From contig NC_048543.1 of the NCBI RefSeq assembly GCF_902806685.2, positions 9,706,106 to 9,770,105 of the forward strand: 64,000 nucleotides of DNA. The letters are read 5' to 3'. The notes under the pieces were generated by a model. It saw only the letters and a list, made by a program, of their open reading frames with translations, was not told the DNA's origin and did not search any database. This stretch comes from Maniola hyperantus (taxonomy: Eukaryota; Arthropoda; Insecta; Lepidoptera; Nymphalidae). Both the position numbers and the translations under genes were made by a program. This document shows positions 57,778 to 64,000 of the stretch, in pieces (position 1 is the first letter of the stretch; every line of letters starts with the position of its first letter).

Positions 57778-60093
57778 ATCGCATCTCGAGACGTCTATTG
57801 CTCTCCCTGTAACAACATTATAAAGATAAATTAATATGTTTTACCCAATCTCCATCTGCATCAGGGTGCACTGTTAGCGAGTGAGGGGAACATAGACTTC
57901 TTATAGGTTTTATTTTTTTATTTTATTGGTTTGCCAACAGATTATTATAATTGATTTTGGCAGTCTATATGTATTTATTTTATTTTATTTTATTTTATTA
58001 AATTATTTATGTGTGATCCACTTTAGCAGCTGAACTACTGGGCCGATTTTGATGAAGGATATGTCATTTGTTTCGCTGTTATAGTCCGGGTGCCATAGGC
58101 TATATTTTATACGAATAAAATTGATCTGACGGATGTTACATCCAGAAAAGTGGGGGTCTCCAAAAATTTTTTTTTGCTATTGGGATGCCAAATGAAAGAG
58201 GAAAAAATAATGAGTTCTTAGTTCAATGACTGGAGAGAACATTTTATCCCGGAATAAAGAGAAGACGGAGGACGGAGGTATTTAATCTAGTTCGTTTATG
58301 TTACAAATCAGTGTTCGCCAAATAATTATAGGTTACAAATATACATAATATTATGCACCTAGTAAACCAAAAGGTGGTACCTACCCTACATGTACTTTAG
58401 TTAGGAAGGAATGTCGGGTCTCGGGATCTGCACCATCTGTGCATTCCACTCTTCTTTTTTCTTCGTATACAATTGCTTTTTTGCTACCTGCAGTGCAGCT
58501 TTCAAACTAGGTACATTGTATCGCGTAGAGCTGTTATTTTGGAAATATTTTGCCACCCTATTAATGAAAAATTCCTGATAGTGTTTTTCAATTCAATAAG
58601 AATTTTAATTCTAGACTATTAAATATATGTATGTATATGTATTTAAAAACCTATCTCCATAATAAGCACCTACCCAATCAGGACAAAACCCAATTTTTTA
58701 AAAATTTCATTTGCGTACCTAATACATTCGCAATCTGCATAGCTTTGATATTACTTGATATTGAATGTTTACATAATATAGCTACTTACTCTATCGACAT
58801 CGATTTCATTAGCCGATCAAGTAAATAGATGTTTTTATTCATTACTAGGCAGCTCTTAGGTAGCTATTATCCGTGGTTTTGCTCGCATGTCTCAAGAGAA
58901 GGTTCAGTTCAATTCAGGTTTTTGAAGTCATGGTTACTTTTTAGGGTTCTGTACCTCAAAAGGAAAAAGGTACCCTTATAGGATCACTTTGTCGTGTGTC
59001 TGTCTGTCCGTGTCGTGTCTGTCAAGAAAAGCTATAGGGTACTTCCCGTTGACCTAGAATCATGAAATATGGTAGATAGGTACCTAAGTCTTATAGCTAC
59101 CTAACACAAGTAAAGGAATAAATCCAGAAACCGTAAATTTGTGGTTACATCATAACAAAAAAAAAAATGTGTTTATGAACAAATAATTAGTATTTTCAAT
59201 CTTCAAAGTAAGATACAAAGGTACATATATTTTTGAAGTTATGAAAATCGGCGTTCAGGTATTCTGGGTTTCGTGCCTTAGAGTGAGTAGATAAGTGAGG
59301 CCTTTTGCAGCGGGAAATTTCTGATTTCATGAGAAACCAGAAAATTCACACGAACGAAGTCGCGGGCAATCACTAGTATAAGACAAATAAACAAATGTAT
59401 ATTTTCCAAACCAAATTATATCTTGTTTTGCAACATTCCTAGGCTACTTGCAGTAGGTAGGCTAACAACCTGTTTTGTTATTTACTTTATATTCAGCAAA
59501 TATATATATAAATATATTTTAAAAATCAATGAAACTAACTTACTAACTTTTTTGGAATCTAGTATCACGGGTTTGAATCAAAAAACTAGACGCGAGCGAA
59601 TATGACGCGAATAAAATTCATCGCATCCGGTAAGTACCTCTGCGGCTCTTCAGCTCTTGATAGCCATAAGAACATGTTTTTGTAGGGTTTCTAAGTTTTT
59701 GATTTATTACTGTAGTCATGTAATGTGACAATCTACATATACTTGAGTAAGTGAGTAGGTAGGTACAAATTACAATAAAACTAACTGGACGAATAAATAT
59801 ATATTTTGAAACCGTACGGTATATAAATGACATATCAAATGATAAAAAGGGTCGAGTCTCAAACAAGAATGTTATTTGTATAAATATTTATTTTAAAATA
59901 GTTGTAAAGTTATTGTTAAAGTAACTTCCCGCCTTCCCCTATCTCAGTAACTACTGAGCCTAAAATATTGAAAATAAACCAGACAATAGTTCTTTACCTA
60001 TAGCAATCTACAGGTAAAACCACAGGAAAACCTGTAAAAAATCTATAGGTAGTCTTAACCTAGCAAATCTCTCAATATTGTGCGTACAAGACA

Positions 60094-60223
60094 TATAGTA
60101 CGCGACAGGTCGAGATGACAATCGGGAAGGGAACGCCCCGCACATTCGCACAGCCCCTGCGGGTGTGCGGGGCGTCCCCCCGCCTCATACTCCAACTGCT
60201 ATCTCAACCTGTTGCCGACTATA
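60094..60223. mobile_element. MITE, family E
   Basis: The left end 'tatagtacgcgacaggtcga' and the right end closing with 'gttgccgactata' pair as imperfect inverted repeats. The copy has more substitutions than 51116-51260. Confidence 0.7.
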
Positions 60224-60257
60224 CCTACCTATGTACATAACTTACTAACAAAAAAAT

Positions 60258-60432
60258 TATACAATGAACCAAAAGCTTAATTTGCTGTAATCCGCTGAAA
60301 CATGTCGAATCTGCATGGTGCAACATGCAGCATGCAGGGCGGGCGGTTCATTTCGCATGCTGCATGTTGCACCATACAGATTCGACCTGTTTCAGCGGAT
60401 TATAGCAAAATAAGCTTTTGGTTCATTGTATA
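60258..60432. mobile_element. Foldback element with ~78-bp arms
   Basis: The left arm begins 'tatacaatgaaccaaaagct' and the right arm ends with its complement. The arms differ by only a few bases, and the loop is about 20 bases ('agggcgggcggttcatttc'). Almost the whole element is self-complementary. Confidence 0.75.
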
Positions 60433-60987
60433 TCATGGACTTCCGCAAAGTAACGCCTGCTTCTATACAATTTTTTTTTAAATAAACATATTTTCTTATA
60501 TTATACCCACCTACCTATTTACTTGGAAATGGAACCCAAAATCCAAATTCATAAAAAAATTAATCATACAAATAGGTACATAGATAAATTGTTGTTTTGT
60601 TGTTCTAGACCTTAAACTAAGCCAGAAATATCTATTTATTGTTATTTGCAAAATAACAATAAATAAGATCTTGATGAAGGTTGTACTGTCAATTAGGTTT
60701 CATAACTTCTGATGAATAGTTTCGGGCATGGAGGACAGAACCTTCTCACCGGGTAACAGCAAATCACTAGCGATCAGCGTTATAACAGCTTAGAAAAAAG
60801 TAGACTTTTCTTTTAACCTACCTGCTATATATAATACGTAATAAAAAAATCGATTTCCAAAACCACTACAAAGTAAAAAATAACTTTTGTTTCTACATGT
60901 GTATGTATGTTGAAGTCTACTACCACTGGAATATCAAGCGACTAACGACAAGTGGGAACGGGCTGTTGCACAGAGGTAGACGTATAC

Positions 60988-61915
60988 TAGTTTCGCTATG
61001 TCCGTCGCCCGTCCATCCGTATCGCGGTTTAGCTCATACTAGAAAGCTGTAATTTGGCATGGGGATCATACTCGTATTAATTACGCCGTCAACGTGGTAC
61101 AATAAAAAAACCGGCCAAGTGCGTGGCGGGCCACGCGCAGTGTAGGGTTCCGTAGTCACAATTAACCTCGAAAAACAGATGTTACTCCTTAACCTGTGAA
61201 CCCTACTTAGCCATACCAGTTTTCCTTTAAAATTGAATATAGGTAGGTATATACCTACTACTGCTGTGAATTTTTTCACGTTCCTATATACTACCATTTG
61301 GCTGATAGAGGAGGAGGAGGGGGGGGGGGGGGGGGACACACTTAACTCCAATAAAAATTAGCACTTTTAAAACATCATATTTTACAAACGAATCTAGAAA
61401 TCGAGAAATGATGTTCCCACAACCCACAGTATTTTTAAAAGACGTACCTATTTAACGATATCCCACGCTATGGGGTAGACGAGAAAAAAAATTCATCCCC
61501 ACTTTACATGTAAAGGAGCTAAAAAAATATATCACAATTTTATTTCACTACTTTGTTGGCTTGATTAATATTTATACCCATTCCAAATTACAGATTTCTA
61601 GCACTAATTGTCTCTTAGATGAACCGAGGAACGGACATGGCGAAACTATAAGGGTTCCTTGTTTACTACGGAACCCTAAAAATTAGGGTACCTCCCCCCT
61701 TCCTACACGTAAAGTCGGGATGAATTTTTCTTCTCTTATGGTGTGGGGATGGTTTGTTCAAAAATATTGGGGGGTGTGAAAACCATTTTTCGATTCAGGG
61801 ATCCGTTTGCGAAATATTAAGCTGTAAGCTTTAAAAGGGCAATATGGTTTTGGATTCGGAAAGATACGGAATCCTCAGTACGTAAACCGGACACGCACGT
61901 GGCCGGTATTATTTT
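60988..61915. repeat. Cluster of family D elements in both orientations, with poly-G tract
   Basis: A plus-oriented piece (60988-61107) meets a full-length minus-oriented copy (61108-61680), followed by another plus-oriented piece (61683-61910). The match is to 3179-3735. An uninterrupted G run of about 17 bases sits at 61319-61335, next to GAG repeats, where the related copy has C-rich sequence. Confidence 0.65.
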
Positions 61916-61929
61916 GTTGTAATAAATGC

Positions 61930-62120
61930 GCGATAGTTTGTGATGGCGGTCGCGCGCTCGCGGGGCGGGGAACCGGTCGGGTGCGCCCGCGCGACGGAGC
62001 GGCGGCCGGCGCGGCGCGGGGGCGCTACGTAAGCGCGGTAGCAGGCAGCAGCGGTCGGCGACGCGAGGAATGCGGACGACCTTCAGATGCCGAGCGCCCC
62101 TCCCCGTACGCCAGCCGCAT
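61930..62120. promoter_or_regulatory. GC-rich, CpG-dense island
   Basis: This is the only strongly GC-rich non-coding stretch in the window (for example 'gcgcgctcgcggggcgggga' and 'cggcggccggcgcggcgcgg'). It lies about 4.2 kb upstream of the expanded start codon, in the right place for a promoter or non-coding first exon of that gene, but no donor site on the minus strand could be chosen. It might instead belong to a plus-strand gene beyond the window, as 'ctacgtaagc' would be a plus-strand donor. Confidence 0.35.
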
Positions 62121-62239
62121 CTTGCGTCCTCGCATACCTATGGACGTCGTTGCCTCCACTTTTCGACATCTCGCCACCACTTTTGACACTCGCACATTGT
62201 TATTATGACGATTATAAACGGAATTTTGGGGAACCTTTG

Positions 62240-62289
62240 AAGAGCGAGTTTCACATGTAGATAGGTATCTACATGTGAAACTCGCTCTT
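62240..62289. repeat. Perfect 24-bp inverted repeat with 2-base spacer
   Basis: Arms 62240-62263 (starting aagagcgagtttcacatgta) and 62266-62289 are exact reverse complements separated by GG. There is no matching element elsewhere in the window. Confidence 0.85.
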
Positions 62290-64000
62290 TCTACTACATA
62301 CCTGTCTACTTTCATTTCCTTAGATTATAATCTGGCTTTTATCAATAGGTATCTATTGCAGAATATTTATTGTTATTCTATTAGAATAGGTAGGTAACTA
62401 GATGATAGAAACATCTGTGTGTGCTTTTGTAATATTCATTGGGCTCTTAATAGGCAAGGTAGGTATTGTCACCCTGTTAAACTTTGCAACTCCACAAATT
62501 CACCGAAAACCGGCTTCCTTACCCTACCTTGCGATGCGATGTCTAGCTCGGAAATGAATAAAATCTACTTAGTTTAAAATATGTTCGTCATTATATTGTA
62601 CCTATAGAGTATAGAACCCTAAAAGAGCGAGGCCCGACTCTCACTTGGCGAATTGGTTATTTAACCGAGGAGGTTATCAATCCGACCGACCGATAGCTAT
62701 TATACCTACCTACCAGTGGCGTGCACTGGGTTTGAAGCCAGGGTATGCATTAGTTAGGTAGGAACCGGTTTACTGGCAGGTCATAATGAAAAATATGCAT
62801 TGAGCTATTACAACTGGGGTAAGCAGTGCATTTATGCCTCTATGACCTGCACGCCACTGCTACCTACGCACAGAAACAGAATAAGGACCTAAGTACAGAA
62901 AGACGTATTATTTACTAGATTTATTATTAGTATTAGTAGATTTAGTATTTATTTAGTAGATAGATACTTACCATATTATGTTAGTACCTACTACCTACCT
63001 AGGTAGCTGTAGAGGTAATTTACTTATTAATATGTTTCTTCGATTTCTACTGGATAAACCTCTTAGTTAAATGGCTGCCAGGAGTAATTAAAGAAATTGT
63101 AAAAAAGAAAGTAGGTAATCAGATAATCAATGTTTCGTTCAATACGTAGACGTAGATAGATCATACGGCACGTGGTACCTACAAGCATTGTGCCTGATGG
63201 CTGATGGGACGTCACACTGACGTCAGCGATAGAGCCTTTCTTGACGATATGGATTAAATTAATGCTTACACAATGATTGACGTAATTTTTAACATTTCTT
63301 TACTACATCCGCATACAAAGATGTTTCACCTTTCTATGTGATATTTAAATCTTGAACCAAAGAAAATTGCTTCTTACACGAAGGTTCTAAGTATCACATT
63401 GAAAATCAGATTTTTCCCACGTCTGTCTCGAATTCTAGATATTTGAATGCCTGTCGGACTTTTGAACAATTTTATTACGTATAAGTCCCGCAAATTGCTA
63501 TTGCGCTGGAACCATGTCTCATTAACATCGAAATGACGTCAATTTGACATCATTTGACGTACATTTAAGTAAAAATATCATCAACTCGAAACTTCAGTCT
63601 AGTGCTGACGACACTAAAATGACGGCCACGCGCATTAGCAAGTTAAGGGACTTATAAATATGTAGTTATGTACTATAATATGAAGTGCATAAGCCTGTTT
63701 ACTATGCCTTCAGTTCTTACCAATCTATAGGTACCTATTATGTATTAAGTAAGTATAGCACCTAATGTGTATCCCAAATTTATCCGTAAAGCATCTTCAA
63801 AGAGTCGTCCGTATTTTATACGCCTCACATCAGACCGCATTCCGGCGAAACTAGTCAGAAAAACCATACCGAGTCAAAACTAGTTTTGATAATAATTAGC
63901 TGATGTGCTGCTATTTTATATCGCAAGTGATTCGTTGAGCTATTACTAGTGGCTCGCCCCGAACTTCAGACCGGTACGGTATCCCTTCCCGAAAGTTTTA

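Larger units (their letters stand above)
57778..64000. other. Upstream region of expanded and right end of the window
   Basis: The expanded leader exon reaches back to 57806 on the minus strand, after which this is intron or promoter. Besides the repeats, island and hairpin listed separately, a TTTTA microsatellite lies at 57968-58002 and a diffuse dispersed repeat at about 58000-58270. From 62300 to 64000 I see no gene, only AT-rich sequence and short GTAG/TACC microsatellites. Confidence 0.5.

Overview
The window is nuclear DNA of a moth or butterfly (Lepidoptera). It is AT-rich. Genes have GT-AG introns, and most introns and intergenic space are filled with short dispersed elements of types I recognise from lepidopteran genomes: tRNA-derived SINEs ending in GAT repeats, MITEs with long inverted ends, and short elements carrying the 'gcgacttcgtccgcg' motif. 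The species cannot be fixed from the sequence. Five conserved protein-coding genes are present, and each intron-exon model below closes in frame.

Layout, left to right: (1) 1636-7792, plus strand, six 3' exons of a TMEM145/GPR180-like seven-pass membrane protein whose N-terminal exons were not found and probably lie before the window; (2) 7793-22456, a gene-poor 14.7 kb stretch of MITEs and one larger DNA transposon; (3) 22457-25972, minus strand, rdgB, a 1171-residue phosphatidylinositol transfer protein whose whole coding sequence is one exon; (4) 30699-44686, minus strand, mitochondrial carnitine palmitoyltransferase 2 in eight exons (656 residues), with a decayed DIRS-type retrotransposon plus a miniature relative in its 6.7 kb intron 6; (5) 46152-48633, plus strand, a CD98hc/SLC3A2-like amino acid transporter heavy chain, head to head with CPT2; (6) 51698-57777, minus strand, expanded (ex), the FERM-domain Hippo pathway regulator (1262 residues). 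The remainder to 64000 is repeat-rich and includes one GC-rich island (61930-62120) that could be the expanded promoter or first non-coding exon.

The genes do not form one pathway. rdgB serves lipid transfer at ER-plasma membrane contacts, CPT2 serves mitochondrial fatty acid oxidation, CD98hc serves amino acid import, and expanded restrains growth through Hippo signalling. Only the CPT2/CD98hc pair suggests shared control, because their start codons are 1.47 kb apart and divergent. That gap contains a compound foldback element.

No convincing undescribed protein system was found. The most unusual structures are the paired DIRS elements nested in an older repeat inside CPT2, the intronless rdgB coding region, a 1.25 kb inverted-repeat transposon with a possible THAP-domain remnant, and several perfect or compound foldbacks. 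Family assignments rest on recognition by eye; no database search was run.
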